Shown in pieces: positions 5,075 through 5,088 of a DNA stretch of 5,088 bases. The notes beneath the pieces were generated by a model that was given only the letters and a program-made list of their open reading frames with translations, did no database searches and was not told the DNA's origin. The stretch's first letter is position 1. Every line of letters starts with the position of its first letter. The position numbers and the translations under genes are program-made. This DNA comes from Chloroflexota bacterium (GTDB lineage Bacteria > Chloroflexota > Anaerolineae > VGOG01): contig JAUWYT010000159.1 in NCBI GenBank assembly GCA_030615705.1, positions 1-5,088 on the forward strand. Reading direction: 5' to 3'.

Positions 5075-5088
5075 AATCGCTGATGAGA

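Noticed and set aside
5062..5088. 3' end of a further minus-strand gene upstream of the acetyltransferase
   Set aside because: Only 27 bases are available. More than one frame is open and none can be recognised, so no partial gene is called.

Overview
The window reads as one strand of ordinary bacterial chromosome. All four supportable genes lie on the minus strand. In transcription order, from high to low coordinate, they are a GNAT-family N-acetyltransferase (4534-5061), a polytopic membrane sensor with a GAF domain and a C-terminal helix-turn-helix (2548-4512), a three-repeat S1-domain RNA-binding protein (1047-2147), and the N-terminal 309 residues of an FtsK/SpoIIIE DNA translocase that runs off the left edge (1-927). 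The moderately high GC content, the FtsK linker sequence, the C-terminal module of the sensor and the 7-nt repeat debris between genes suggest Chloroflexota, probably Anaerolineae or a relative. That placement rests on remembered family resemblance, not on a search.

Region by region: 4513-4533 is a 21-bp gap between the acetyltransferase stop and the sensor start. It carries most of a well-placed GGAG, so the two genes are probably one operon. 2148-2547 is a 400-bp gene-free stretch, read here as the downstream region of the sensor plus the 5' leader of the S1 gene. It holds two imperfect hairpins, an 11-nt perfect match to the 16S anti-Shine-Dalgarno with no well-spaced start codon, and a possible 23-codon upstream ORF whose stop abuts the S1 ribosome binding site. 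928-1046 is a 119-bp spacer between S1 and ftsK, with a GC-rich hairpin and 7-nt repeat remnants at both ends.

S1 (translation) and FtsK (chromosome segregation and division) are housekeeping functions. The acetyltransferase/sensor pair looks accessory or lineage-specific. The most interesting object is the 654-residue sensor. It has the membrane part and GAF domain expected of a histidine kinase, but in place of HisKA/HATPase modules it ends in an uncharacterised alpha-helical region and a DNA-binding-like helix-turn-helix. It is therefore a candidate membrane-anchored one-component regulator. Second-tier points are a Tyr-to-Cys change at the usual catalytic position of the acetyltransferase, the orphan Shine-Dalgarno in the S1 leader, and an apparent dispersed-repeat copy inside the FtsK linker. 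I see no mobile element, CRISPR array, tRNA or rRNA.
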